From Tetracentron sinense (Eukaryota > Streptophyta > Magnoliopsida > Trochodendrales > Trochodendraceae): a DNA stretch of 64,000 bases. Below the pieces are notes generated by a model that was not told where the DNA came from, did not search any database, and saw only the letters and a list, made by a program, of their open reading frames with translations. The stretch's first letter is position 1; every line of letters starts with the position of its first letter. Shown piece after piece: positions 14,386 through 25,501 of this stretch. Location: NCBI GenBank assembly GCA_015143295.1, contig CM026551.1:9444499-9508498 (forward strand), read 5' to 3'. A program made the position numbers and the translations under genes.

Positions 14386-15724
14386 GGGTAAATTACACTC
14401 ACCTCCTCTGAGGTGTGGTGAAATTTCAGAAACCTCCCATCTAGTTTATGAAATTACACTGCCCTCCTCTGTCAGACTTTTAATAATAACACTATTAATT
14501 AAAATTAACATTTTCCCATTTTACCCCTATTACTTGATTGAGGAAACAATTCTTTACCATTTGAAAGCCCAACTAATAAAAAACATAAACTCCCAAACCG
14601 CCACGTGTCCCTCTTAATAGCCACTAACTATGATTAAGATTTACTCACCCATAGATTTTATCCATCTAACCTTACTTTTAGAGAAAAAATAACCTTAGGT
14701 TGGTTATGCTTAACCACAATTAAAGAGGGCTATACAAGCCGCCATGTGTCCCTTTTAACACCCACTACCGTGGTTAAGATTCACTCATCCCTAGGATTCA
14801 TTAATCTAACCTTGGTTATAAGAAAATAAAATAAAAATATTAATCTTAGGTTAATTATGTTTAACCACAGTTAAAGGATCTCTATAAGCCACCACATGTC
14901 CCTTTTAACACCCACTAACTATGGTTAAATCTCACTTACCACTAGGGTTTATCCATCAAACCTTGGTTTTAAAAAAAAAAAACCTTAGGTTGCGTATGGT
15001 TAACCACAATTAAATGGAGCTCTACAAGCCGCCACGTGTCCCCTTTAACACCCACTAACTATGGTTAAAATTCACTCACCCCTAGGATTCATCCATTTAA
15101 CCTTGATTTTTAGAAGAAAAAAAAACCTTAGGTTGATAATGCTTAACCACAATTAAAGGGGGCTCTACAAGCCGCCATGTGTCCCCTTTAACACCCACTA
15201 ATTGTGTTTAAGATTCACTCACCCCTAGGATTAATCCATCTAACCTTGCTTTTAAAAAAATATATATATATATTAACCTTAGGTTAATTATGTTTAATCA
15301 CAGTTAAAGGATCTTTATAAGTTGTCATGTGTCCCTTTTAATATCCACTAACTATGGTTAAGATTCACTCACCCCTAAAATTCATCTATCTAACATTGGT
15401 TTTTTTTTTTTTTTAATATATATATACTTGATTTTGGAAATATATATTAACCTTAAGTTGATATTATTAACCTTGGTTAGAAACTAATTATCATTTATTT
15501 TATTGAATTAACTAACCTTGTATTGAAAATGGGTAATTTAGACATTTTAAAATGTTTAAATGATGATATCATCAAAGTCTATCTATAAAGTAACGGTAAA
15601 TTTAGGGGAATGAGGTATATGTTACAGACAACCAAAGTCGAGGGGATGGCAGTGAAATTTCAGAAACTAGAGGGGAGGTTTCTGAAATTTCACCAAACCT
15701 CAAGGGAGGTGAGTGAATTTACCC
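14386..15724. mobile_element. Mutator-like element carrying a six-unit tandem array
   Basis: 1339 bp, TIR of about 85 bp starting GGGTAAATT(A)CACTCACC and including GGTGAAATTTCAGAAACC on both ends. The TSDs AAAATAGAT (14377-14385) and AAAATAAAT (15725-15733) are 9 bp with one mismatch, and removing the insert restores a continuous LTR edge. The interior is almost entirely the tandem array described separately. Confidence 0.85.
14599..15470. repeat. Six tandem ~145-bp units of the CACGTGTCCC module
   Basis: Units begin at about 14599, 14740, 14889, 15030, 15173 and 15323 (spacing 141-150). Each reads GCC(A/G)CCACGTGTCCC-like, then AACACCCACTAACTATGGTT, CACTCACCCCTAGGAT, CATCTAACCTTGGTTTT, an A-rich spacer, and ACCTTAGGTT...TTAACCACAATTAAA. 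Confidence 0.85.
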
Positions 15725-15950
15725 AAAATAAATTTATTGGAAATAACTTGGGTGATTGACAATGACCATATAGAGGGTTTATATAGATATTACAACATTT
15801 TAAAATAGAAACTCTATCAAAACTAATCATAATCAATCAAATCAAACTAATTGATTCTAATCTTTTTCAAATTCAAATCTATTTAGATATGAGCTCTCAT
15901 CTCACCTTATTACACCGCCTTATATTCTCAAAAGTGTCTTTAATATCTCA

Positions 15951-16440
15951 AATGTCACATCAGATGTCATTTCCTGAAACCAGAGTGAACATGTTCTTAT
16001 TCGATTTTTGAGGGGCGATTGTGCTTGGTTCGGAAGAATGGATGTCATGAACAGAGATAGACAGATTTATATCGGGCGATGTTTGTCATGGATTGGGATA
16101 GACATCAGAGTTATCGAAATTCTCCCATTGGGAAGGGCTCTGTTGGAGGGATTGTCGTCCGTCGATGGAGAGTTCAAGTTGTCTCGAGAAGACAAGCAAT
16201 TGTAAAAAGGAGGAGAGAGAAGAGGATCCCATAAAAGTGAGTGGTGGAGTTTGTATGTTTGCTTATGCATCTTTCCGTCTCTTCTATTTTGAACAGAATT
16301 TTTCTGGGGATTTGAATGATAGCTGAGTTATGACCTCGCCTTTGGGAGTCTCTTCGGTTGCGTTAAGGCAAGAAGAGCTTAAAGAAAGGGGTAGTTTCTG
16401 TTATATTTTAAAGTGTTTTAAAATAATTAGTGATTCAAAA
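15951..16440. other. Spacer, nothing recognised
   Basis: A 65-residue open frame (16008-16205) opens with GDCAWFGRMD but matches no family I can name; probably chance or transposon debris. Confidence 0.3.
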
Positions 16441-16960
16441 TTTGTCTCCACATGACTTGTCTTTTTGTTTTGTCTTCAAATATTTTTAAATTTGAATTCA
16501 AATATTGTAAGTTGCTTAATGATAACTGTTATCAACCAAATGGTGTAACCTTTCAAAGGTTACCGTTGGAACAGTTACATCTCTTAAGAGATGCCTCTTG
16601 GTGTCTTTATAAACCCCTTTGTGTCTATGGTTTTTTTTTAAAAAAAAACTCTCTCATCTGAAATTTGTCTTCCAACAGTGTCTCTGTAACATCTATAGAA
16701 CATTGTTTTCCCTACTATTCAAACTCTACTTTGTTTGGGTTATAACTGTGTGGTGGTTCGGGTCTACTAAAAGTGTAGTGCACACATACAGTGGACGACG
16801 ATCGTTGCATCCTGGAAATCGACTGCTCTTGTAGCCCTTGCACTCAAGGATATCATCCGGAGGGGGGTAGATTGGTTTCAAGCCCAGTGACTCTGTCACG
16901 ACTCGATCAAATTACAAATCAATAAGTTTTCTGTCTCTGATTTTATTCAACTCTGTTTTG
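16440..16960 (+). mobile_element. LTR-like promoter region with three palindromes
   Basis: Palindromes GATAACTGTTATC (16521-16533), GTAACCTTTCAAAGGTTAC (16545-16563) and CATCTCTTAAGAGATG (16578-16593) stand just upstream of a TTTATAAA box (16606-16613). This looks like the U3 of a copia LTR, but termini and a partner LTR were not found. Confidence 0.35.
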
Positions 16961-17274
16961 TCTAATTTTTATATCCTTCTTCTAACAGTTTCATCATTGT
17001 TTTTTCTATAGCATTGCTCAAATTGTATTATTAAATTGGTGTATAGTTAGTAAAAAATGGTCTACTCTGGCAGCAATCTTTCCCCAGGAAACGAATTCTC
17101 AACTTAATTACACATAATGGCGGTACTAAATCTATTTAGAGATTAATTTTCATGGGTTACACACATTGCCCACTCATGGGTTACACACATTGCCCCGTAG
17201 TGTAAAAAGGGTGCTTCGCATGATGGAGAGCTCCGCTTCATATTTAAACTGATCTATTTATTGGAAACAACAAT

Positions 17275-17354
17275 ATTTCCTATCAGAGTGGTTTCGTGCG
17301 TCCTTAGTCACAATTTTTCCTATCAGAGTGGTTTCGTGCGTCCTTAGTCACAAT
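17275..17354. repeat. Perfect 40-bp tandem duplication
   Basis: TTCCTATCAGAGTGGTTTCG and the following 20 bases occur twice head to tail, with a period of exactly 40 bp. The lack of divergence implies a recent event. Confidence 0.85.
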
Positions 17355-17359
17355 TTATG

Positions 17360-18005
17360 TATGTGGCGCTCTATTCATGGGGGCACACAAGATTTGTGTG
17401 TTGAGTTGCACACACGCTTATTTGCCCCATCTAATTTCTCCTCAATGGTGTCATCTTTGTCTTTATCAAATGGAGATCTGACACTTCAAATCATTACGCC
17501 TATGGTTACTGTGTCGGATGGTCGAGAAAAAGTTTACTTTCCTTACTTAGAAGCGAGAAGACAGTTTCCGAAGAGCTTGATAATAGGAACACTATCAGAA
17601 CGAGTTAGTGATTGGCCTAGCTAGCTATCTATTGATCAGAGAGAGACCTTAATGTTCCTAAACAAGTCATTTGCAAATTCTTCAAATGATTTTGATAATT
17701 AGCCTGAGAACTTCAGAACATGCGAAAAAGGTAATAGTTCTATAACTGAGAACATCATGAAATTCAAATCATAAGTAAAATTCAAATCATAAGTAAAAGT
17801 AACAGAATAGAAGATAAACACAATTGGGTAAGAAATACTATGTATGCGTTCACTACTATCCTGGCTATGCGTCTTTCTACCACGTGGTGTCAATTTATAT
17901 CCTCTCAAAAGCTACGAGAATAGGAGAATAGAAAGGGAAAAGACACTCTAAAAGACGATACAAGAAAATCCAATAAAATATCTAGAATGAGGACATGTTA
18001 CTCTA
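17360..18005. other. Spacer, nothing recognised
   Basis: A 98-residue + strand frame (17328-17624) begins within the 40-bp duplication and has no recognised homology. A small direct repeat of AATTCAAATCATAAGTAAAA lies at about 17761-17800. Confidence 0.3.
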
Positions 18006-18011
18006 GTTCGG

Positions 18012-18190
18012 CCTAGGATTGTCTCTGGCGAAGCCAGAAAAGGCTTGTCTCGGGCAACCATAGAATAGGGGACAAGTGGTGTAGAAGTCATAATCATGGA
18101 GAGAAAATGAAATGGCTTATCCTCCCCTTTTTATCACCACATGTCCCTTATCCCTTTCCTCTAGTTGTGGAAACTTATTACTATATCTCA
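18012..18190. mobile_element. Partial copy of the 32587-32874 MITE family
   Basis: Shares GGCCTAGGATTGTCTCTGGC, CCATAGAA, GGGGACAAGTGG and AGAAGTCA(T)AATCATGG with the complete element at 32587. The right TIR is missing or degraded. Confidence 0.6.
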
Positions 18191-18217
18191 TTTAAATAAA
18201 GAAAGTCTCCCATTCAT

Positions 18218-18301
18218 ACATCATTGTTGTACTAAGGGTGTTTGGAAACATTATTATTTACATCATTGTTGTACTAAGGGTGTTTGGAAACATTATTATT
18301 A
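18218..18301. repeat. 42-bp tandem duplication at an element edge
   Basis: ACATCATTGTTGTACTAAGG and the following 22 bases are repeated at 18218 and 18260. The duplicated block spans the flank and first bases of the TIR of the large foldback element, giving that element two left ends. Confidence 0.85.
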
Positions 18302-20890
18302 AATAATTTTTTACTTATTCATGAAAATAAAAATAAATGCTTATTTATAAATAAGTTTGTAAAGCTGCTACGCTGTTGTGTTTTAGCAGCTTTGCAAATA
18401 CACTGTTATGTAGGGGTGTCAAAGGGCCGGGTTGAGGTAGGGCCGGGGTCAACCCTAACCCTACCCTTCCTTATAAGAGTAGAGCCCTAGCCCAGCCCTA
18501 GCCCTTTAAGGGCCGGGGTTGATTGGGCCCTAGCCCGGCCCCTCAAGGGCCGGGGCCAAGCCGGGCCGGAAGAAAGAGCGGAATTTTTTATTTTCATCTA
18601 AGATAATAAATTTTTTTTTACTACACCGACTGTCAACCTTACATGGAAATGGATACCCTCCTCTTTATTCGGGTTTGGGATCAACATTGCAACAAAAAGA
18701 GCAATGACAGAGTTAAAAAAAAAATTTCCTTATCAGTGACAGTCATGCATAATAAACCAAAACATAGTATAGGTAAACAAGTAGAATAATAAAACTATAT
18801 AGAACAAAATTGAAAATATGTTTAAATATAAAACTGAAAGTAGAGAGTAAGATATGAGAGAGAGAGAGAGAGATGATCGATGAAGAGCCGAAGTGGTATG
18901 TGGCCTGTGCGATTGAAGTTGAAGAATGAAGAGGCAAAGTCTTAGAATGTGAATACAAGTTAGGGTTTGGTCTGTGTTAGGTTGGTTTTTATAAGGTCTT
19001 TAGTTGACGCAATTACAAACATAGCCCTACTTTCATAACGTTAATGAAAGGTTAAAGGGAGCATATTAGTAAAATTATTAAAAAATATTTATCTTAAGAT
19101 AAAGTAGGGCCGGGCCGGGCCGGGCCGGGAAGGGCCAGACAGGGGGAGCCCTAGCCCGGCCCTAGAGAACAAGGGCTTCCAATTTTTTGGCCCTGCCCGG
19201 CCCAAGGGCTGGGGTAGGGCCGGGCTTTGGAGGGCCGGGCCGGGCCGGGCCGGGCCGGGCCGGGTACCCTTCTATATGGGCTTTTTTGACAGCCTTACTG
19301 TTATGAGTAATAGTTTTCCAAATTAACTCATGGTTTTCCAACCGTTAGACAAGTAACCTCAATCCTTAGTTTTCTTAGACATCCATTTGTTCTTGTTAGC
19401 AAAATGACTATTATGCCCTTATAATATTTCATAATCTCACAAATCTTTAACTACTCTTCCACTATAGTTAATAAGTTTAGCCTTTGTGATTAAGATTCAC
19501 ACCCTTAGGGTATAAAGCATCTAACCCTCGTTTTAAAAAAAAAATTATGTGTCCCTTTTTAACTCTCTTTAACTTAGGTTAAGATACACTAAGTCTTAAG
19601 AGTTAAAGCATCTAACCTTGGTTTTAAAAGAAAAAAAATTAACGTGTCTCCTTTGAATTTCCTTTAATTGTGGTTAAGATTCATTAACTCTTAGGGTTAA
19701 ATCATCTAAGCTTGAATTTTTATAAAAAAAATTAGAAAAATTAACGTGTCCCTTTTTAACTTCCTTTAACTATGGTTAAGATTTACTCACCCTTAAGGTT
19801 AAAACATCTAACTTTGGTTTTTAGAAAAAATAATAAAAATTTAACGTGTCTGTTAACTCCTTTAACAGGGGTTAAGGTTTACCAACCCTTAGGATTAAAG
19901 CATCGAACCTTGGTTTAAAAAAATTAAAATTTTAAGGTGGTCCCTATTAACTCCCTTTAACTGTGGTTAAGATCAACTAATCCTTTGGGTTAAAGCATCT
20001 ATACTTGGTATTTAAAAATAATAATTAACGTGTCCCTTCCATAAGGGTTAGTAAACCTTAACCACAATTAAAGAGAGTTAAAAGATAGGTTAAAACCAAG
20101 GTTAGATGTTTTAATCCTAAGGGTTAGTTGATCTTAACCATAGTAAAAGGGGGTTAAAAAGGGCACGTTAAATTTTTTGTTTTCTAAAAACCAAAATTAG
20201 ATGTTATAACCCTAAGGGTCTAGTGTATCTTAACCACATTTAAAGAGAGTTAAAAGTGACATGTTAATTTTTTCTATTTTTTTAAAAATAAAAATTAAGG
20301 TTAGATGCTTTAACCCTAAGGGTTAATGAATCTTAACCACAGTTAAAGGGAGTTCAAAGGGAACACATTAATTTTTTTTCTTTTGAAACCAAGGTTAGAC
20401 GTTTTAACTCCAAGGGTTAGTGTATCTTAACCTAAGTTAAAGGGAGTTAAAAGGGGACATGTTAATTTTTTTTAAAACTAGGGTTAGATGCTTTATCCCA
20501 TAAGGGTGTTAATCTTAATCACAAAGATTAAACTTATTAACCATAGTTCAAGGGTAGTTAAAGATATATGAGATTAGGAGATATCGTAGGGGCAAATTAG
20601 TCATTTTTCTAACAATAACAAACGGATGTCTAAGGAAACTAAGGATTGAGGTTGCTTGTCTAATGGTTGCAAAACCATGAGTTAAGTTGCAAAGTTATTA
20701 AAACACAGCAATTGATATGCAAAAACCCCTAAAAATAAATAAGCAACAAATAAAAGTGGTTAGTAGCCCAAAAAAGTACTTATAAATAAGTAGCTCCATA
20801 CATACTTATTATAAGTACTTATTTACAAAATGTGCTTATTCATAAAAAGTACTTATTGAGCTTATAGTAGGAAGTGTTGCCAAACGCCCT
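18235..20890. mobile_element. Giant foldback element with Tourist-like ends
   Basis: Outer ends AGGGTGTTTGGAAACA and inverted AGGGCGTTTGGCAACA, flanked by CTA on both sides (18232-18234 and 20891-20893). The arms (about 19310-20030 and 20040-20695) are inverted copies at roughly 85-90% by eye. Each arm is a ladder of about six diverged copies of the GTGTCCC/TTAACC/GGTTAAG module spaced 92-100 bp. A hAT element (18411-19297) is inserted in the left part. Non-coding; transcription would give a very long hairpin RNA. Confidence 0.7.
18411..19297. mobile_element. Nonautonomous hAT element, GGGCCGG-rich, perfect 8-bp TSD
   Basis: 887 bp with ends TAGGGGTGTCAAAGGGCC and inverted TAAGGCTGTCAAAAAAGCC. 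The TSD CTGTTATG is present at 18403-18410 and 19298-19305. Both subterminal regions are long runs of GGGCCGG words (for example 18520-18570 and 19104-19265). Confidence 0.85.
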
Positions 20891-21065
20891 CTAATAAATC
20901 TATTATTTCCTTTCTCTTTTTTCTTTTTTTTTCTTCTTATTCTTTTATTTATTTTTTTGAGGCTTCCTTCTTTTTCTTTACTTTTTTTTAATTAATTTTT
21001 ATTTTTGCTTTGGGTGAGCTCCTTTGGTATTGGAAACTATAATATTTTGTATCTTTTTCTTTTTT

Positions 21066-21212
21066 ACTTCGAATATCATTTACCTACATTAGTAGGGTTA
21101 GGGGTTATTTTGGGGATTAGAGTTCTTGCAGACTCATCACCCGAGGAGATTGGATCCCCAAGACTCCCTCAATAGAGAAGCCACACCCCACCACTAGCGC
21201 AAGAGGTGGAGT
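21066..21212 (-). mobile_element. tRNA-derived SINE, copy 1
   Basis: On the minus strand it opens with a box-A-like GCTAGTGGTGGGG and GTGTGGC, has a box-B-like TCTTGGGGATCC about 35 nt on, and ends ATGTAGGTAAATGATAT before an A-rich tail. Same family as 29288-29450. Confidence 0.55.
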
Positions 21213-22700
21213 GTTTAATATTTTGTATCTTGAATGGTCTATTTAAGAGAATGAAGACCCATCTCTCAACTCACATTTTGAGTAAGAGTTCTAGTTCTAT
21301 TCAATTCTTTGCTCCTCAATCCCCTATTATTCTACAATGTTAGTTAGCTTCTTTAGAACTAGGCCCGGCCCATTGACAGCCCTAAGTCTAATTCTCCCCA
21401 CAAGTCCTAACTTATTATATATGTAAGAGGCAATAAGAGCTCTCAAAATAAAACTACTAGAAAGAGTTCAAGACTAACATTCTGATCAAGACAATACCTT
21501 AGAGAAGGAAGCCCGACATCCCACCAATAATGGCAAGTATGTATTTATATGTTCTTTATTTGTTTTATTTTATGTGCAAAGTAAGATCCTGATTTTCAGT
21601 AGCTTCAAGAGAAAACAAGAAAAACACAATATATTACAAGAGACACAATTAGAGAGTCTCACAATTAGAAGAAGTGGAGGAAGATGAGAGAAAGACAGTC
21701 GTAGCACAGGAGATGGCATAGTATCCCCTAAGTTTACATCGTTAAGGACGGGCCATTGAGTTGATTTCAATTTAATCAATATTAACCAATCAAATACCAC
21801 GAAATCCATTTGCTCTTTTTTAATAGCTTGTGGCATTACTGTAGCCACTTTCCTATGGCGGCTTTTACTTTGCCCAGTGGCATCTAAATAGCCTTTCCTC
21901 AGTTCGCCCCCTCCATGACTCGAACTTGACACATGGTATCAGAGCTTTGATACCAAATTTTAGAAACTTAACCAATACTCTAAAATACCTTAGGATGATT
22001 AAGGAACGGAAAGTTACGTTCAGAAACCATAAGGGATCGTAACAGAACAGATCTCCTATTTCACATCTTATGATACAATCATATGATATTTTTCTGATGA
22101 TACCTTTAAGTATCCGTTTATGAGATGACCAATGGTAATCTTGATTTCTTTCCGATTGATACATTAAATTTGATAAAATCTCCTCCAAATACAACGATAC
22201 AAAACGACCCTATGGAGTACAATAGGGGCTGCTGCTTTATCTAGTAGCCTTCCTATTCCCATTTAGAGCTATTTAACACGACAGAGTAATATGAGAGAGT
22301 TTAATAATAAATTGGAGCTCCGGTTCATAAAACAATCGGAGCTCCCCTGAAATAGCTAAATGCAGGTGTATTTAGGAAAATACACGAAAATGCCCTCTTT
22401 GATTTGTGTATTTCCCAAAATGTCCCTGCAATTAAGGGTCTTTTTGGGCAATTCCGGATATCTTTTGAATGGGAGCTCCTCTGTTCATAGTTAAAACTCA
22501 ATATGTCCCACCCGACCCGCAAGCCCCTCATGCTTCATGGGTTGGGTTGAGGTTCTGAGCCCGTGAGTCAGGTAATTTTCTCATTGAGGGCCTAAGGGTT
22601 CCCTTATTGGGTTGGATTGGGATGCCTTGGTCTTTTCAACCCATTTACAAATGGGTCGATTCGACCCGGTTCAGCCCATTGCCATTTTGCCACTTCAATT
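21213..22700. other. Repeat-derived spacer with an isolated primer-binding site
   Basis: TGGTATCAGAGC at 21934-21945 is an exact copia-type tRNA-iMet primer site, preceded by ACTCGAACTTGACACA, so an LTR end may lie just left of it. A short inverted ATCGGAGCTCC pair lies at about 22313-22346. Open frames at 21570-22194 show no recognisable domain. Confidence 0.35.
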
Positions 22701-22778
22701 TAGTGGTCTCGGCCCTAAGGGGTCTCGGAAGCAAAGTCCTTTAATTTATACCAGCTGAGAGAAGTTAGGAGATGCTTA

Positions 22779-23031
22779 CTTTCATGAATAATGGGGGGAG
22801 GAGTTTGCACCAAATCTCACCGAGTCTCCTACTAGTTTCCTCAAACGAAGAAGCCTTAGCCGATTTCGATGTCATCATCACAAAGAACGTATAAGAACTG
22901 CCTGGCTTCACCGGAAAACTATGCCCCTCTTCAACACTTCCCTTCTTTCTCTCCTTTCTCTTCTCGTCTTTAATTTCGTCCAAGACCACAAATCTCTGCG
23001 TGCAATATCCGATGACTTGCCGACCCACCAA
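22779..23031 (-). pseudogene. HMG-box-like exon remnant
   Basis: Open frame ending at a good donor GTAAGC (about 22774-22779). The residues KPGSSYTFFVM followed by SFEETSRRLGEIWCKL resemble helices 1 and 2 of an HMG box; helix 3 would be in a following exon, which I could not find. A lysine/arginine-rich segment (DEIKDEKRKERKKG) precedes it, as in many HMG proteins. No intact start is tied to it. The nearest candidate first exon (23452-23778) is separated by a MITE. The assignment is by pattern only; a chance frame is possible. Confidence 0.35.
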
Positions 23032-23232
23032 CGTTTTTCACAAGAAAAATATACATGCAACCGGAGATATCAAGCCACTCCGGAGCCTAGTTACAACGGC
23101 CAATTCATCAGTAATATCACCATCTTGGGACGCTGGAAGGGGTAAGACCGAATTCCGGTTGCTCAAAGTCGTTAAATTCGTGAAATTGAGGAGTTTTATC
23201 CAACAGTTCAAATATAACGGCTTAAATATCCA

Positions 23233-23462
23233 GGGGAGCTCTGCGGAGCTCCCTGTTTACACTTACATGGGGGCAAAAGTGTAATAATGCGGAGCTCCCT
23301 AAGAAAATTAATCTCTAAATGTGTGGAGCTCCTCCTTTTACACTATCCGGTGGCAAATGTGTAATTATTATGTGTTGCAAAAATTACCCAAGCCTCTATC
23401 AATAATTACAAAAATGCCACATTTATAGCGTAAAAAAGGGAGCTCCTCTTCAACGAGCTCCG
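23233..23462. mobile_element. GGAGCTC-type MITE, copy in a gene-like locus
   Basis: 23321-23449 is a near match (about 88% by eye) to the reverse complement of 28701-28820: GGAGCTC, TTTACACTATC, GGTGGCAAATGTGTAA, TATGTGTTGCAAAA, CTCTATCAATAATTACAAA. Extra GCGGAGCTCC words to the left suggest more than one insertion. Confidence 0.6.
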
Positions 23463-23778
23463 GCTCCGGCTCCGGCTCAAGCTCAAAATTAAGCTCTTTA
23501 TCCAAATGGGTTGATGGGTTTGTGTCTATGATATGATCTTTCTCTGCATGAGTTGTACTCGGCGATATCAGGGAGGGATATTGGGATGTGTTTTGTGGTG
23601 GGAAAGTGATGTTGATTTCTAGAAATTTGTTTCTGGTGGATGTTGAAATGACCGCAGATATGTAAGTTTCCGGCATTAATTCCTTCGACGTGAATGGTGT
23701 CTCCGGCGAGAAATCCGGATAAATGGAAGGCATAGGTGGTGAAAGTGGTGGGTTTTCTTCTAAATGGACGTTGGCCAT
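23452..23778 (-). CDS. Proline/acid-rich N-terminal frame, possible first exon
   Basis: A minus-strand frame from an ATG at 23778 runs for about 109 residues before entering a MITE. It is rich in Pro, Ser and Thr, with a Glu-Pro run (ELEPEPEPEL) coded by a GGCTCC repeat. Beyond that the frame reads 27 residues of MITE sequence to a stop at 23368. No family recognised. It could be the broken 5' end of the HMG-like locus to its left, or a non-gene. Confidence 0.25.
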
Positions 23779-24317
23779 TGAATAGGAATTTTTAATGGAA
23801 AGATGTTAATGGATTGGAATTTAACTGTCGGATGCGTAACGCAAGAAAGAACTACTGCTACTAGGTTAGGACAACCGTTGTGTCTTTACTATTTCACCTT
23901 TTCTAATGGAGGAGTACTATCCCTACTCTCGGTCAACTCATACTCTCACCCACAACCAACCATTTGTCCACAAAGCAATGATTAAAACACTTTTTCACAA
24001 AAAGTAGATAGGTGGGAGCAAATGAGCAGTCTAGGCTATTGGTCTTTTTATTTTTGTTTTGGTAAAGGTCATTACATTACCTACAATAGGTTCTGTGATC
24101 CTCAAAAGAGGGAATAGAGATACTTTGGTTCAAAGCTATCTGAACTTGACAGTTCCATATTTAAATCACACCGAACAAACCGGAAATAAACTACCTCAAT
24201 CTGGTTGTGACCATATTGGTCCACTCCAATTTAAAAAAATTGAGCATTAAATCATATTTTTTCAAAAATCATTAATACCCCTTCCCAAGGCAAAAATTGG
24301 GTTGCCCTGATTGACTG
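23779..24317. other. Spacer upstream of the acid-rich frame
   Basis: Nothing recognised; no clear TATA box for the minus-strand frame. Confidence 0.3.
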
Positions 24318-24325
24318 CTCAAGTG

Positions 24326-24830
24326 TAGGGCTGTCAACGGATCGGATTCGGACCGGATCTGCCTAGATCCGAATCCGATCCGATTAAGAATCCGACTGAT
24401 CCGATCCGAGATCCGTCGGATCATGAAATAACCGATCCGAATCCGATCCGATTATATATCGTCCAATCCGAATCCGAATCCGATCCGATCCGATCCGAGT
24501 AAGGTTATTTTTTTTTATAAAAAATCTATTTTAATAATAAAAAATCTAATAATACCTTAATTAATACTAATTAATGTTAATTTTTTTAAAAATTATTATT
24601 TTATACATAGAAAATCTAAATAATATATTTAAAATAATTAAAAATTATTATTATTATCGGATCGGATTTTAATCGGATCGGATCACCCTATATCCAGATC
24701 CGATCCGATTATAATCGGATTCCACCCTTCCGATCCAAATCCGACGGATCACATATAGGGTCCAAAGTCCGGCTAATCGGATCGGATTCGGATCGGATCC
24801 GGATCATGATCCGGTCCATTGACAGCCCTA
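24326..24830. mobile_element. Nonautonomous hAT element, CCGATCCGAT-rich, perfect TSD
   Basis: 505 bp. Perfect 12-bp TIR TAGGGCTGTCAA / TTGACAGCCCTA. TSD CTCAAGTG at 24318-24325 and 24831-24838. Subterminal regions are iterations of GATCCGAATCCGATCCGAT facing each other, so the element folds into a long hairpin around an AT-rich core. Confidence 0.9.
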
Positions 24831-24904
24831 CTCAAGTGAAGCTCCTGTTTATTGTTATTCTCAAATACTATTTAGAATTTTTTTATTATTATTATAGTTG
24901 ACCA

Positions 24905-25496
24905 ATACCCTGGATACTCTAGGGCTTTAAATAAATCCGATCAAGATCTAGATCTTGATCCTATTATAAATCTATCGGGTCAGCTACGAATTGATCTTGA
25001 ATTCGATTATAATCAGATTGGATTAAGATCTATAGCGATATGATCCCGTTAAATTTTTATTCAATAATAATAATAATAAAGGAACTGATAGTTTGTGTGG
25101 ACGCGTTTCACTTAACGGAACGTTTGTGCGCCCACAGCCTGCCATATGCCCATTTCCTATCTTTTTTTAATCATGATTAAGTTTAACTAACATGAGGTTA
25201 ATATATTTTATTTTTTAAAATAAACCAAGGTAATTAGATAGATGAGCCCTAGGCATGTGTGAATCTTAACCATAGTTAATTAGTATTAACTAATTTAAGG
25301 TTATTTTTCTAAAAACCAAGGTTAGATGGATAAAGCATAAGGGAAATTGAATCTTAACCACAGCTAATGAGTGTTAACTGATTTGAGAATATTTTTCTAA
25401 AAACCAAGGTTAGTGGATGAACCCTATGGGTGAAGGAATCTTAATCACAGTTTATAAAAGTTAAAAGAGACACATGGCATTCGGTGGACGTGTGTG
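24905..25496. mobile_element. Decayed hAT fragment and module array
   Basis: 24919-25060 resembles a hAT end (TAGGGCTTTAAATAAATCC, then GATCAAGATCTAGATCTTGATC). 25150-25490 holds about three reverse-orientation copies of the CACGTGTCCC module (AACCAAGGTTAG, CCTA.GG, GAATCTTAACCA). This region seems to be the left part of a foldback element whose right part lies beyond the solo LTR (near 27781-27815). Confidence 0.45.
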
Positions 25497-25501
25497 CCTT
25501 C

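Larger units (their letters stand above)
13700..15950 (-). mobile_element. TRIM-like LTR element, minus strand, split by a MITE
   Basis: Two direct repeats of about 220 bp (13707-13935 and 15731-15945) share AACTTGG, a TATATAGATATTACA stretch and ACTCTATCAAA. On the minus strand they carry a TATATAAA box and a CAATAAAT signal, as LTRs do. Next to the second, the complement of a tRNA-iMet primer site, CTCTGATACCA (14360-14370), abuts TGATAG, the LTR edge. The internal region (about 13936-14359) is only about 425 bp and non-coding, so this is a terminal-repeat retrotransposon in miniature. The element at 14386-15724 sits inside the PBS-proximal LTR. Confidence 0.6.

Noticed and set aside
18520-19265. 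GC-rich GGGCCGG runs as a CpG island or promoter
   Set aside because: They are the subterminal repeats of a hAT element with a clear TSD.
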